The notes under the pieces are model-generated. The model was not told where the DNA came from. It was given only the letters and a program-made list of their open reading frames with translations, and made no database searches. DNA of 64,000 nt from assembly GCF_024679245.1 (NCBI RefSeq), contig NC_090173.1, positions 55,140,306 through 55,204,305 on the forward strand, given 5' to 3'. Shown piece by piece: positions 23,699-36,234 of the stretch; the first letter of the stretch is position 1; every line of letters starts with the position of its first letter. Source of the stretch: Pseudorasbora parva (lineage: Eukaryota > Chordata > Actinopteri > Cypriniformes > Gobionidae). The position numbers and the translations under genes are program-made.

Positions 23699-25178
23699 AG
23701 GGGGGGTGAAATGCTGTTTCATGCATACTGATCTTTTTACACTGTTAAAGACTTGGAATCCCATACTAAACATAGACAAAGTTTCAAAAGTTAAGGTGGA
23801 CGTTTGATGGGAGTATTTCTTTGTCAAAAATACTACTTCCGGTTAGTCATAAGTTTCGGCAAGTTTTTTGCGATCATGCGTCCCCTTTGACGTTAATGGG
23901 GGCGGAATTTCCTTGTATGGGCCTTACGGACAATTCTACCGGAAGAGCGTGAGAGAGAGAGAGGGAGAGAGCGAAAGTAACAGGCTACGCCCATCAAAGC
24001 GCTGGCTCGTAGGCTGCTGCACAGGTGATGTGCACAATTAACAATGACATCAAAAAGTGCGTTTTTGGTTGCCAGACCAAGACAGTCCTGCACAGATTCC
24101 CCAAAAACCCCGCGGTAAGGCAACAGTGGATGTAATTTGCTTTTCCGGATCAGCAACTGAGTTGCGCGAATGTTTATATCTGTTCGCTGCATTTCGGTGT
24201 CGACTGTTTCATAAACAAGGCCCAGCTTGACGCCGCATTTTCCAATCACCTAATGCTGAAGGATGGAGCAGTCCCAACGATAAAGGTCCCAACGTTAGAA
24301 CCGCGGGCGGTGAGTTAGACTGCTTCAAATGTCTGTGTTTTTGCCTATGCTCATCAAGTAGCCCAAACATGATCACGTATAGTTACTATATATAGAAATT
24401 GATCAATGGAGCATGCGATGTGTAGTGCGTGTACATTTGTTTAGCTGGCCACTATATGTGTAACTTTATGTTTGTGTATTGTAAAAGCACTCCAAACAAC
24501 AATACACAAAGAGTGGGGAAATATGTTGACCTAAATAAGCACGCTTCTTCATTCAAATGCGCTACTATTCCGTGTCTTTCTATGTAAACACTAACTTAGC
24601 CTGCCGTGCAAAACCAGTCCGCTTAATAACGTTACAATTGTCTACACAAACCACGCGTAAACACACACACACACGTGCACAACTGCACTTCTCACATGTA
24701 CACCTTCAAAGACAAAAATACGACGATATAATTCAAGTATAAATATGTAAATAACACAAGTCGCTAAGCATATTATATAGTTAGTGTATATCGTACCACA
24801 TAGAGACGTCCTGCTCTAGTCGTTTTTGCTGCTGCTCCTGTTCAACTGCAGCCTCTGGGTCTGATTCCGGATCATAGATGTATGGCTGTATCTGATTAAA
24901 AGCCATATTTTTATTTTGAATAAAGTTTTTTTCCCGCTGTTAGGGATGACACAGCTTTACGACGCACTCAACACAATAGCAGCAGCGCGCACACGTCATT
25001 ATTTAGCTCCGCTCACACGATACACTTTTTTCGGAAAGACTCGGAACAGCGCATCTTTCTTATATAATTATTAAAAAAATAAAGACTTTTCGGAGATATG
25101 CAGGATGCAATGCTACTCTATAGGTACTCAAGATTGACATGACACTGACTGAAACTGAGTGTTTCACCCCCCCTTTAA
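23695..25178 (+). mobile_element. Kolobok-like element, copy 2, with THAP remnant
   Basis: The element spans 23699-25174, flanked by TTAA (23695-23698, 25175-25178). Ends AGGGGGGGTGAAATGC and GTGTTTCACCCCCCC. A TTAA target plus a THAP-type zinc finger inside (24055-24308) is the known combination of Kolobok transposons. A GA-rich tract lies at 23950-23975. Only one transposase exon is recognisable and it is broken, so the copy is non-autonomous. Confidence 0.82.
24055..24308 (+). pseudogene. Fossil THAP-domain exon of a transposase
   Basis: The frame starting AAG TGC gives the C2CH pattern of a THAP finger. The first cysteine codon is at 24058 and the second at 24070 (CVFGC). LHRFPKNP follows, then a Trp codon at 24127, the pair CSLH with Cys at 24181 and His at 24190, and the closing motif GAVPTI. 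An in-frame TAA at 24133, right after the conserved tryptophan, kills it. The frame ends in a GTGAGT splice-donor consensus at about 24309, suggesting the first exon of a spliced transposase gene. THAP domains bind DNA; in Kolobok and P elements they contact the transposon ends. Confidence 0.8.
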
Positions 25179-25305
25179 ATTATGCATAATTACATGCAAC
25201 TATAACCCGAAACCAACCCCTAATCCTAACCCTGTAGTAAGTACATGCAGTTACTTAACATTATTCAGTATTTAAATGTATATTTACAGTGTAACAAAGG
25301 CAAGT
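25179..25305. repeat. Right half of the repeat split by Kolobok copy 2
   Basis: ATTATGCATAATTACATGC followed by AACCCTAA-type blocks and AGTAAGTACATGCAG, ending ACAGTGTAACAAAGG. It looks like the continuation of the fish repeat whose left part ends at 23694. Confidence 0.55.
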
Positions 25306-25309
25306 GTAA

Positions 25310-25610
25310 TCAAACATCCTAACAGTGTATGGAGAGTTATTACTGTGTGGACAGTGCTCTAATATATAGCACAACAGCAGCACTTCCTGTCTCTCTACTG
25401 TATTTCAAAAAAGCCCAAAATATATAACTAAAAAGAAAACGCTGGTCAAATGAGTTTAAAGATTTAGTCCAAATATGAAGAAGATAGGCAAAGTATTTCA
25501 AAATAGAAGAGTAGTTAATTCAACGAAGTAACTCAGGTAATCTAATCCAAGTAAAATTAACAAAACATTTTCTTTTTCTTTTTCATCTTTTTTTATCAGT
25601 TGAAAAACAG
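25310..25610. other. AT-rich intron without recognised features
   Basis: Nothing identifiable. Confidence 0.4.
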
Positions 25611-25611
25611 T

Positions 25612-26420
25612 TTTTTGTTAGTTTCAGCCCAACGCAGTGATCATTTTCACGTCCAGCTCCATGTTGTTTAAATAGCAACTGCTCTGGTCCCATCTCTAAA
25701 GTCAATAGTGCAATATTTTAGTGTTATTTAAAGGGTGTGTTAGTAATATGAGCCTATTGGACAGATCACAACGCACGTACACAGTGAGTATTACACACAC
25801 AGGGACACGCAGCAGCACACACACACTTTTAAATATTAAAAATAAAAGGATTCCTCTCTGGAGAAGCGTTCAGTCTTTCCTCATGTCAACAGAGTGAATC
25901 CTCCAACTGGCTTTTACTGGAGCGCTGTTTTTTCTGACGTTAAACAATCTGCTTGTTAAGTCGTGACGTAAGGAACGCCATTTCTGGGTCCAAGCCTCAA
26001 CTCGTTTCACTTGAGAATGCCATTGACGCCCGTTTATGAGCGCTATTTATTCATATTAAACATCAAACATTTAAAAAAGTTTAAAAATTTTAATACTTAC
26101 AGTCTACACAGCAGTCTCTGTGCTCACAGCATCACATACATTAATATTTTAATGATTTAATGAACACTGTCTGGCCATCTGGAATTTTGGTATGGAGAAA
26201 AACTTTATGATTATAGCTTTTTTGTAGTATTACACCACATTGTGTGTGTATATTAGCACCGTTTGTAGTTTTTCTTGTGGTATAAGGTAGAGCGTTTGGA
26301 CCCGGAAGCGCTGCCGCGTGACGTCAGCCTTAACAACCGTATAGCAAAAGTGGATTCGGACATGCCCTAAGTGCACCATGCGCTTCAGACCAGGTGCTCA
26401 GATCGCTAAAATAGGGCCCA
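25612..26420. mobile_element. GGGCCCTAT-ended element, copy 3
   Basis: Right end GATCGCTAAAATAGGGCCC. The middle shares AAAGGATTCCTCTCTGGAG and TTAGTAATATGAGCCTAT with copy 1. The left end is truncated. About 26040-26280 does not match other copies and is probably a further insertion. Confidence 0.65.
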
Positions 26421-26779
26421 ATGTCTGTTTGATTAGAAAGAAGTGAGTATAACCTCACCTCTATTCAGCAAGATGCATGAATACAGATATCATTCTTGTC
26501 CGTAGCTCGATGGATGCATTTATAATGATGCTGAAGTCTTTTAAATCTAAATCAAAGGGAGTCAGTGGGATGATGTGAAGAAAGAATAGTAACTAAAGTC
26601 AGAGTTGCAAATCTCTGTTTGATAATGGTCTGAATGTGCGTGGCGAGGGATTTATCTGATGCTTACAGTGTTTACCCTAAACCTACACTTCTGAGTGGTA
26701 TTCGAGCGTATCCCATCATGTTAAGGAACTCGCGTTAGATGTTGAGAATGAACTTTCCAAAGTAAATTGGATTAATTAG

Positions 26780-27490
26780 ATATCACATGCACTAAACCTG
26801 AATAAGTTGGCAAAACTAAAAATAAAATATTCAAAAAATTTAAAGTTTAAGTAAGCAGAACTTGCAGATTTCATTTGTTCTAAACATGAAAATTTGAATA
26901 AGATAATTTATACATTTAACTTAAAAAATATAATTCTCACATTTTTAGTCGAGGAAACTTTACGGTTTAACTTGCTAATTCAATAAAATGACATCTTGAT
27001 GATTGGTAACACAATGTTTTGGTAGCATTAGCATAGCGCTTGCTGAATGAAGACAGCAATATAAAACATTTCACATAAATCTGTTCTCAAACTAAGCTCA
27101 TGCTCCACTCGTCGCATGATGCAAACCCCAACATAACAAAAACTCTTCTAAACTAGCATAGCAAAACATTAAACGATAAAATCTCCCACTTAACATTAAT
27201 CTTAATATAAAACATAATATAACTAATAATATAGGCATTTACTGTCCTTTTTGAGTGTCATGGCAAAGCATGCTGGGAAATAGAAATCCCAGCCTAGTTT
27301 CGGTTAAATTTAAGTTAGTTGAATTAAAAAAAAAAAAAAAAAGTTCAGATTACTTAAAATGTGTCAGTTTTGAGAACTCAAAAGAAAAAGAAAGTTCTAA
27401 ATACTCATAAAAGTTCATTTGATTAAATTTGTTTAATTCGAGTTGGCTCTACTCAAACCAATTCATTATTTTGGGCGTTAGGGTTTACTG
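26780..27490. repeat. Long interspersed repeat family C, copy 1
   Basis: Aligns in pieces with 39722-39950 and 41130-41680: shared TTTAAGTAAGCAGAACT, AACTAAGCTCAT...CTCCACTC, AAAATGTGTC and CTACTCAAACCAATT. It ends TTAGGGTTTACTGTG. It holds a poly-A run at 27327-27343. No coding capacity; class unknown. Confidence 0.6.
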
Positions 27491-28039
27491 TGTATAATTT
27501 GGTAGTAAAACATAGTGTTGCACATTTTATTGGTGCAAATATGAGTATGTGTATTTTTTACAACATTTGCAACTACTTTTTACCATTAGAAGCAGCACAA
27601 TTATTAAAATGTGTCCTTTTCATGGGCTGGATAATCCACAAACAATGTGTCTTCACACCCACTTGAACACTTGGGCCAAATCCAGGAAATACGTCATGTA
27701 TGTAGACAAGTTGTCAAGTGCAAAACCAAACAAGAAGGTTCCTGAGTAAAAATCAGGGAATAGTGATTAAAATGGATGCTATGAACGTGTTTGAAAAAGA
27801 AATGAAAGAGGTGTTCTAATAAAGATGGTACATGTATGTAGGCTGTAAACTGAAGAATGTTTATTTTTATATCAGACCATTATTGTGGATCTGACCATTT
27901 TATTTTATTTTATCTTATTTTTATTATTATTATTATTATTTTTTATTACTATTATTATCTTTACAACTGTTTTAACTATGCTTGTTTTTAATTTTTTATT
28001 CGTCCATATTCGTCCGTATTCTTTTTTCTCATGCATTTG

Positions 28040-28125
28040 TTACCACTGTTTTAATTAATTTCTATGTACAGCACTTTGAATTGCCATTGGGTATGAAATG
28101 TGCTATACAAATAAACTTGCCTTGC
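28040..28125 (+). mobile_element. LINE 3' tail (GTACAGCACTTTG...TGTGCTATACAAATAAA)
   Basis: The string TGTACAGCACTTTGAATTG followed by ATGTGCTATACAAATAAAC is the canonical 3' terminus of fish L2/Rex-type LINEs. Only the tail survives. Confidence 0.65.
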
Positions 28126-28624
28126 AAGTGTGGGAATTTTGGCAGGCCCTAGACCGTCCCGTTTAAGTCCGCATCCTTCTAAGGATGAAGCCTCTGAATT
28201 GGGACACAGCTTATGTTCTCTTAATGAAAGTGCCAAACATAAATCGTGTAAGTGAATCAATAATAATAGTAAAAATAGTCATTTTGATAAAGCCACAAGT
28301 ACGCTGCTTTTCTTTTATGTGTAACAAGATTTCAAAGACCAAATAATTATTAGAGGAAACAAGTAAAATTACCTCAAATTATACTATTAATAGGTTCTTT
28401 TACTTAATACTTTTAACTTGGTTCTTGGCACTTGACTTGCTTGAGGTGAGCCACTGACATGACTTGACGTGTCTAGATGGATTATGACCTGCATATTTGT
28501 GTGTTACTCCCTCCTTTGCTTTTATAATATTTTATTGGATTTTTGTGTTGTTGCCTTTTTAGAGTTTGACAACCCTTGGTCTTTATGTACACTATTGTAT
28601 GAAAAGGAACAGCTAATACTGGAT

Positions 28625-28702
28625 TTAAAACGACATGAGGGCGAGTAAATGATGAGGGCATGAGTAAATCATGATGATTGTGGTGGGTAAACAATTCCTT
28701 TA
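28625..28702. repeat. Fragment of TTAA foldback MITE family
   Basis: GGGCGAGTAAATGATG...GGGTAAACAATTCCTTTAAG resembles the right end of the 59271-59760 family. Truncated. Confidence 0.5.
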
Positions 28703-28868
28703 AGTTTCAGTCTTTATCCTATTATTTCTTTCCCCAACACCATGAACCAATAAACCCAAGGCAGTTTGGATACACGAGAATGGCCATTGCTTTAAAAATC
28801 ATGTTTACAAAAAAAAAAAACTCTCCAAGCTACACAATCAACTGGAGCAAGCCCTGAAAATCTCCTCT

Positions 28869-28956
<88 letters not shown>

Positions 28957-29080
28957 CCCCTAAACCTACCCATCACAGGAAACATTCTGTATTTTTACTT
29001 TCTCAAAAAAAAAAAACTCATCCTGCATGATTTATAAGCCTTTTTTGGTCCCCACAATGTAATATAAACAAGGGCACACA
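28869..29080. repeat. AC microsatellite plus flanking fish repeat
   Basis: About 43 AC units (28870-28955). A block with CCTAAACCTACCCATCACAGG and TTTTTGGTCCCCACAATGT follows, which I recognise as a common teleost interspersed repeat. Confidence 0.8.
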
Positions 29081-29089
29081 CACACAGAG

Positions 29090-30335
29090 AGACACTGCAA
29101 AAATGTGGAGAAATGCCTGGCAACCTTGTTCTTATACTATTCCTATTTTGAAAAAATACTAATAATAATTACATCTCCTATTATCCCTGTAGATGTATGC
29201 ACTGCTGTTTCCATCTGTTTTAATGTGTATGATTGGAAGGGTGAGTGCTGTGATTGCTCCACTCCAGAATTAGATTGCTAATGAAGTTTGGCTTGGCGCT
29301 GCACGCTTTGTGCTTTCAAATACAGTAACGTTCAAATACAGCGTTCACACTTCAAAGGCCGTGGACTCACACCGGCAGCATTGTGAAGTGATTGCAGCAC
29401 CTGATAGAAGCTCAAAGCGCCTGTAGCTCTATGATGCCTTTGGCGAGGTACAGATATTTGCCAGGAAACGCACACAAAGCAGCCCAAATGCTTCATCTTC
29501 CAGCTTTCTTACTCTTATTGTTTGTGTTTTTCCATACTTGTGTGAGTATATCAGTGCAGGCCCATTAGGCATCCCTTTTTTATCGAATCGTCTGTTCTTA
29601 GTTCATTCAAAAATGAAAGTTCTGTCATTGTCTACTGATGTTGCTCCAAACCTCGATGACTTGCTTTCATTGAACACCAAAGGAGAGATATAGAATAATA
29701 TTCATGCTGTGCTCTTCCATACAACTAAAACATACAGTGACCAGGGACAGTCGAGTCTGAAAAAGGTCAATAAAAGCAGGGGTTCCAATCCACAAATCAA
29801 CAACATTCACCAGGAATTTAATATAGTAACACCACATGGCATTCTGGAAGAATTATTTTTTTTTTTACATTATTTATCTCAGGGTTTGTACAAACTTTTG
29901 AGTCAAAAGCTCTGAATATTTTCAGGTTTGAATGTTATTTTTAATGTGAACTAACACTGCAAAACAAGCAAAAAGGGGAAAAAAGACCACTATAACTAGT
30001 AATGATGGCAGAGGAGCACTAATGTTATATATTAGGAGCTAATATTAACATATTAGCCATTTCCACTCCTCTTTCCTAATATAGGGAAAAAAGTAAAACA
30101 AACTTTTCTTCAAATTGTGACTGAATTACACAGAAAGCAAGTAAAGGGCGCTTCTTTAATAATCACTGAAGCTCTCGGTCAGTTCATAAAGTACTGAACA
30201 ATGGTACATTTAATAAGAGTAGAATATAACATTTTCCATATAAAAATTTGTTTTTTGCAGACACTTTTAATAAAAGTAAAGTTCAAATTCAAGCTCAGTG
30301 CTTCACCATTAAATTTCCAATAAAAAAATATTTAG
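29090..30335. other. Low-repeat intron segment
   Basis: Mostly AT-rich and probably single copy. No exon, RNA gene or transposon border recognised. Confidence 0.4.
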
Positions 30336-30337
30336 TA

Positions 30338-31218
<881 letters not shown>

Positions 31219-31238
31219 ATATATATATATATATATAT

Positions 31239-31620
31239 ACACTGTAAAAAATTATTTAGAAAAAAAGTTACCTGGTTGCCTTAAAATTTTGTATTCATTG
31301 AAATTAAAATTTTGAGTTAATACAATGAACATTTTTTTGAGATTCGACAACCTTTATTAAAATATTATTAAAAGATTTTGTAAGCATATTGGGGAATTGT
31401 GTTTTATACCTGATGACGCAGTGAAACATGCCAAATAGTGCTATTTTCATGATTTATCAAATGTTTTTTTGTGGTTCAGATACAAAAATATTTTGAGTTT
31501 CTATTTATTAAACAAATGTCCTTCATTGTATCAACTCAGATTTTTTATTTCAATAAACTCAAAATTTTAAGGCAACCAGGTTACTTACTTTTTTAAGTTA
31601 AACCAACAAAAAACAGCAAT
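31239..31620. repeat. CACTGTAAAAAA-ended repeat family E, copy 1
   Basis: Left end CACTGTAAAAAATTATTT. Inverted internal blocks GTTACCTGGTTGCCTTAA (31267) and AAGGCAACCAGGTTACTTAC (31570) form a foldback. Matches 61880-62259 in inverted orientation. Confidence 0.75.
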
Positions 31621-31689
31621 AATATATAAATATATTATTATTTTTATTATAAAAAAATGTAATATTGTCATATATTATTACAATTTAAA

Positions 31690-31880
31690 ATAATTAGTTT
31701 TCAATTTATTATAGATGCATCACAGAAATAAATGATCATTTAAAGTATAATAAATTGAAAACCAAAATTTTAAATTGTAATAATACATCACAAAATTCTG
31801 TATTTTTGATCAAATAAATGAGCAGAAGAAACTTCTTTCAAAAACATTACAAATAGTAATGTGTCCAAACTTTTGGCCTC

Positions 31881-31882
<2 letters not shown>
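31690..31882. repeat. Fragment of Tc1-end repeat (GAGCAGAAGAAAC block)
   Basis: GAGCAGAAGAAACTTCTTTC...AACATTACAAATAGTAATG...TCCAAACTTTTGG matches the right end of the 42294-43133 element in the same orientation. Truncated. Confidence 0.6.
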
Positions 31883-31883
<1 letters not shown>

Positions 31884-31966
<83 letters not shown>

Positions 31967-32007
31967 ATTATTATTATTATTAGTAGTAGTAGTAGTAGTA
32001 GTAGTAA
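31884..32007. repeat. Compound TA / ATT / TAG microsatellite
   Basis: TA units to about 31961, then ATT units, then about 9 TAG units. Confidence 0.95.
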
Positions 32008-32009
32008 CT

Positions 32010-32800
32010 GCACTTATTAAAAAAACAATGCAAAACAATACATTTATTATTTAATTACTTTATGATACATTTTCATAAATCAGGTGCGGCGGTCTGGACA
32101 ATATCTGGAGAGAATAGAAGCTTAAGGAACTGACCAAAAGGTAGCTCCAAAATGGTGGAGCTAAAGGAATTGTCAGATTTGTCCTCATGGAAACATATCC
32201 TAAACATATCCTTGTGTGTTCTGTGGAAATAATGTCATGAAAACGTTTGGGACAATGTGAGGGCGAAGGTGAGATCCTTTAAGCTTGAGGAAATTCAGAA
32301 AGGCAGACATCTGGCGCTCAAAAAGTCTGAGGATGTTATACCGACTGTTCCTTCACACAAACTTCCCCGTTACCCATCAGCAGAATTAAAGGAATGTAAG
32401 GTCTCTATGGCAACACAAGCAGCAAAAACCGAAGCATATCCTTTTTATAGATGCCGGAGTTGCTTTGTTTCTCTCATCAATCTGAAGGGCTCGAGGGGAC
32501 ATAAAGTGACTGACAGGAGGAGAGAGGGAGGGTCTAGGGTGGATCTGCTTGTAGGTTTGCTGGTATGGATGTGTGTGTTTTAGCTGTAGCTCATTTATTG
32601 ATGTCTCCGGCCTGCTGGATCAAAAGCATCAACCTCAACAACCGACGTTTCATATTTTGTCTGAGGGCTTTTCACACTAGAGCTTTTGGTGAAAGCCTTT
32701 CTGAGTTGAGCTCAGATCGGTTTAGAAGCTGTGTTTTGAACTTCATGTGCACTTTTGCAAAATTCTTTATTAATGGCCATTAAAAAGTAAGTCTTAATGA
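32010..32800. other. Low-repeat intron segment with a 108-codon frame
   Basis: The frame at 32257-32583 (+) is rich in Lys, Arg and Ser but has no motif I recognise and no matching splice sites. Treated as chance. Sequence appears single copy. Confidence 0.35.
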
Positions 32801-34551
32801 GTCATGGGCAGTGTTGGGAACGTTACTTTAAAAAAGTAATTAGTTATAGTTACTCACTACTTGTTCCAAAAAGTAACTGAGTTAATAACTGAATTACTCT
32901 AAAATAAAAGTAACTCGTTACCAGGGAAAGTAACTATTTTCGTAAAAAAAGTCATATAATTTTGTCATAAGTCAGTTGAAATGAGTAGAACAGACAAGTG
33001 TTTATAACTTTTTTTAAATGTTCAAATATGTAAAATAACTTGGATGCCCCCAATATTAAATGTTAAATGAATGAAATGGACACTAAATAGAATAATTATT
33101 ATTATAAAACATTGTACACTAATCTACACTATTTTAATGTTCCTGTGGGACAATGTAAGAGACACCTATCAAATTCAATACATTATTGTAAATACCAGTA
33201 CTATAGTGGAACAATAAAACAAAATAGATTGTTTAGAACTGTAATATTTATTGCACAGACCTAGCCTAACAAGCCAGAGCCACATCAAGATGTTTGGTCT
33301 GGAAACTCACCATTGGCAGCTCAATCAGAGGGGCGGATAAACGGTTGTCTTTCAAACTCCCTCTGCACGCGATAGGATAGCGCTACACCAACCAGAGCAA
33401 CGAAGGTGAAACAGAGCTCGCTGACAGATTAAACATTCGCTATATCCGGTCGGCTAAACTCCGAACACATCTTCCCTTCTTAAGAATAACTTCAGTGCCG
33501 TTCTTTGTTCTTTTCTCAGAGAAAAGCTTAACTCCAAGTCTTCCAGAATCGCATTCAAAGCTGATTCGAAAGACGGCCGTTCGCCAGTTTCTGTGTTTAC
33601 TAGAAGCACACAAACGCAACTCGGCACTCGTCATTATGGCCCCGCCCACCGACTCTATACACGATGTGATTGGTCCGGCAAGAGTTAGGGGAATACAGCT
33701 CAGAAGGGTATTGAGAGTTGCTAGACGACACTTGCGGGCAGATTAAATTTGCTGCCGCTAGGGTGCGTCTAGATTTCAATGCTAGCACAGACCCCAACTG
33801 GTCATCAAATAAATCTAAAAATAAATTATGCTCCTTAAGAAAAGTATACCAAAAATAGAAAATTATAATAATAAAAAATATACATTATATAAAAAATTAC
33901 ATAGCCTAGACTCTTTGTAGTGCAGATTAAAATTCCAAAACTGTCACACAACTGGTAGACATACTGTAGCCTGCTTGAAGTATTTTCTTATTCACAAAAA
34001 AAAATAGTTTAACAAGAAGTGCTCTCAAGTCTTGTTTGTATGGTGGGCTTACCCACTTTCTCGCGAGAAAAACCTAGCTTTGGTGTCTTTAATGTCGTGG
34101 CTCTGTCTAATCCGGTAGCGGAGCTCACGTTATTGTGTTCACCGACGAGGAGAGACTCTTCTGGGCATAAGTTGCATGTTATAAACATTCTTACCTTTCA
34201 TCTCAACGAGGGAAAAGTAGCGCTTATACTTCCAGTTTGCGAAAGCTACCTTTGAAGTCATTGGACATGCCATCGCTCTGACTCCTGGTAACTGGTCGCA
34301 TGCGCGTGTGTCACACACACACACAGTCACACACACATAGCTGCAGGTCCGCTGACAGAGCGCGCGCCTGTTCGGATGAAAACCGTTTCAGTGAGCTTAA
34401 TTATAGTAACGCCGCATTTTATTCTCAGTAACGGTAACGGCGTTGTAACGGGGGACACAGTAATTCTTTAGATTACTCGTTACTGAAAATAACAACGCCG
34501 TTAGTAACACCGTTTATCTATAACGACGTTATTCCCATCACTGGTCATGGG
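32801..34551. mobile_element. hAT-like element (CAGTGTTGGGAACGTTAC ends), with TSDs
   Basis: The element spans 32809-34543. It starts CAGTGTTGGGAACGTTAC and ends ACGTTATTCCCATCACTG. A perfect 8-bp duplication GTCATGGG sits at 32801-32808 and 34544-34551. Sub-terminal AGTAACT / GTTACT motifs are dense at both ends. No transposase; the middle (about 33260-33790) looks like a separate insertion. A second copy begins at 63707. Confidence 0.9.
33262..33790. repeat. Probable insertion inside the hAT-like element
   Basis: Higher-GC block between AT-rich hAT sub-terminal DNA. It starts near TAGCCTAACAAGCCAGAG and ends near GTGCGTCTAGATTTCAATGCTAG, with short frames on both strands. The CTAG-type ends recall the TAGCCTGG family but do not align clearly. 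Confidence 0.35.
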
Positions 34552-34554
34552 TGT

Positions 34555-34990
34555 GTTTTTGGTGTAACGTGCAATAAACCAATCAGAGCCTCATCTCCCA
34601 TTCCCTTTAAAAGCCATTTGTGCTCGCGCCATGATGGATTCACTATTATTTATTGTGTGTGTGCTGCTGTGCGTCCCTGTGTGTGTAATAATCAGAGTGT
34701 ACGTGTGTTGTGCTCCGCCTATAGGCTCATATTACTAACACACCCTTTAAATAACACTAAAATACTGCACTATTGACTTTAGAGCAGGTTTGTGTTGGTC
34801 AATGGCTCAGTCGTTTTCAGTTCCTCAAAATAGCAACGCTCCAACAATGCTCCTGAACACTCCTGGTTTTCAGACCAGACGCCCATGGGGGAACAGATGA
34901 GCCAGTGCATTTGATATTTACACAACTTACAGCTGGACGTGAAAAGGATAACTGCGTCGTGCTGAAACTAGTAAAAAAAACACTTGCGTC
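34555..34990. mobile_element. GGGCCCTAT-ended element, copy 4 (truncated, inverted)
   Basis: Complementary to 16790-17230 of copy 1: AACCAATCAGAG...CATCTCCCATTCCC, CCTATAGGCTCATATTAC, CCTGGTTTTCAGACCAGACG. Both GGGCCC ends are missing. Confidence 0.7.
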
Positions 34991-34999
34991 ATTTATTAA

Positions 35000-36118
35000 T
35001 ACAAAAAGATTGCAGCATGTCAGTCCCACATTTTTAGGGCATTTGAGCAACTTCCATTGAAATGAATGTGAATGCTAATGGTCAGCTCTCCATCTAAATA
35101 GGGTAATATGGGGGAAAAGGCCCCCCTTTAAAACAATGTGCATTTATTTTTAAATTGTAACATAAATAGATATTGGGTTTAGCATGTGCAGGATGATGAT
35201 ACGTCAGCCAATGTGTTATTAAGGTACATTAATAGAAACTGTTCATTTAGTTGTCATGTGCTACTGGGGTAAGATGGCCCCTGACCTGGGGCAAGAAGCT
35301 AACTCACTAACTTACTGACAATTAACATGTGTTATGTAATCACATAATTACTTTTTTTCAAGTAAAAGTAATGCAAGTTACTTTGCTTTCCCATTCATTG
35401 ACTATTAACAGAGAAATCGTGAGTAAGTCCAAAGGTGTTGTGTGCAAACATGATTGTTATTGTAGCTCTAGCTCACTTGCACAAAAACGCATTCAGTATT
35501 CCTCGACATGAGTAAAAACTGTGAAATGCAAAGTCAGAACATTACGCAAAACTGCAATGTACTTAATCTCTGCAGTGTCACAGATAAATATTTTAAAGAG
35601 ACACAAAATGAGTTTGGCATTGCAGTGGTGGATTGCATCTCAGAGCGTCAACAAACCAACCAGCAGTAAACTCTACCTTTTTATCTGTCAATCTCTTACT
35701 AATATCAGATCTGTGAGAAAGCGACAAAAGCACATCTGTCTGTTCATAAAAAAATAACCCTCATATACTCATTTATCTCTTTGTTTTTTGTCACTTTTCA
35801 TGTTCTTGCTCATAAAAGCTTACAGCAGATTTTTTTTCTTCACGTTATATTCTTGTTGTGCAGATAACAGTGTGATATTGTTCTCTCTCTTCCTGTTAAG
35901 TGGTGATAAGTTGGCTTCTGATGAAAGGCCCGTGTGCTGTTGTGGTGTCAGGCCTGGCCCTGAGCCCAGAGCTCCAGCCACACGCATGCCAACATGCCTG
36001 CCAGTCGCAGAGGTCACAGCGAAGCGTCTCACTGCACTTCCTGCCAGCCGATCTGGTGTCATGTGTCCACGCTCTCTGTTTCTAACACCCTCCTCTTCTG
36101 TGTTCTCTTTCCTTACAG
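35000..36118. other. Intron approach to the cep112 exon
   Basis: Mostly low-repeat sequence ending in a strong pyrimidine tract and CAG acceptor at 36118. A 134-codon minus frame across the exon is an antisense shadow. No other feature recognised. Confidence 0.45.
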
Positions 36119-36181
36119 ACCAACAGCAGGATAAAGCATCTTGAGAAGGAATATAATCAGAAGCTGGCCAAGTCTGCACAG
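36119..36181 (+). CDS. cep112: cep112 internal exon (centrosomal coiled-coil protein), 21 codons
   Basis: Translates to TNSRIKHLEKEYNQKLAKSA plus Q, phase 0 at both ends. It is bordered by a strong acceptor (CTTTCCTTACAG) and a CAG|GTAAAC donor. The heptad-like pattern of Leu/Ile and charged residues is coiled coil. It resembles, from memory, the C-terminal region of vertebrate CEP112 (CCDC46), a centrosome-associated coiled-coil protein. Joined to the next exon, it reads on as ...KLAKSAQ-VIAELQTSM..., the order I recall for CEP112. It is small, as many exons of this gene are. The identification has not been checked against a database. A different long coiled-coil protein is possible but less likely. 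Only part of the gene lies in this window, and no start or stop codon is present. Confidence 0.85.
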
Positions 36182-36234
36182 GTAAACACACGATTGTTTG
36201 AGCACGGCATACAAATGTTCTCAAAAAAGGAAAA

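Noticed and set aside
32257..32583. 108-codon basic frame considered as an exon
   Set aside because: No acceptor/donor pair in frame, no similarity I recognise, and not coiled-coil like cep112.
35820..36224. 134-codon minus frame overlapping the first cep112 exon
   Set aside because: Antisense shadow of the exon and its flanks, with no known domain.
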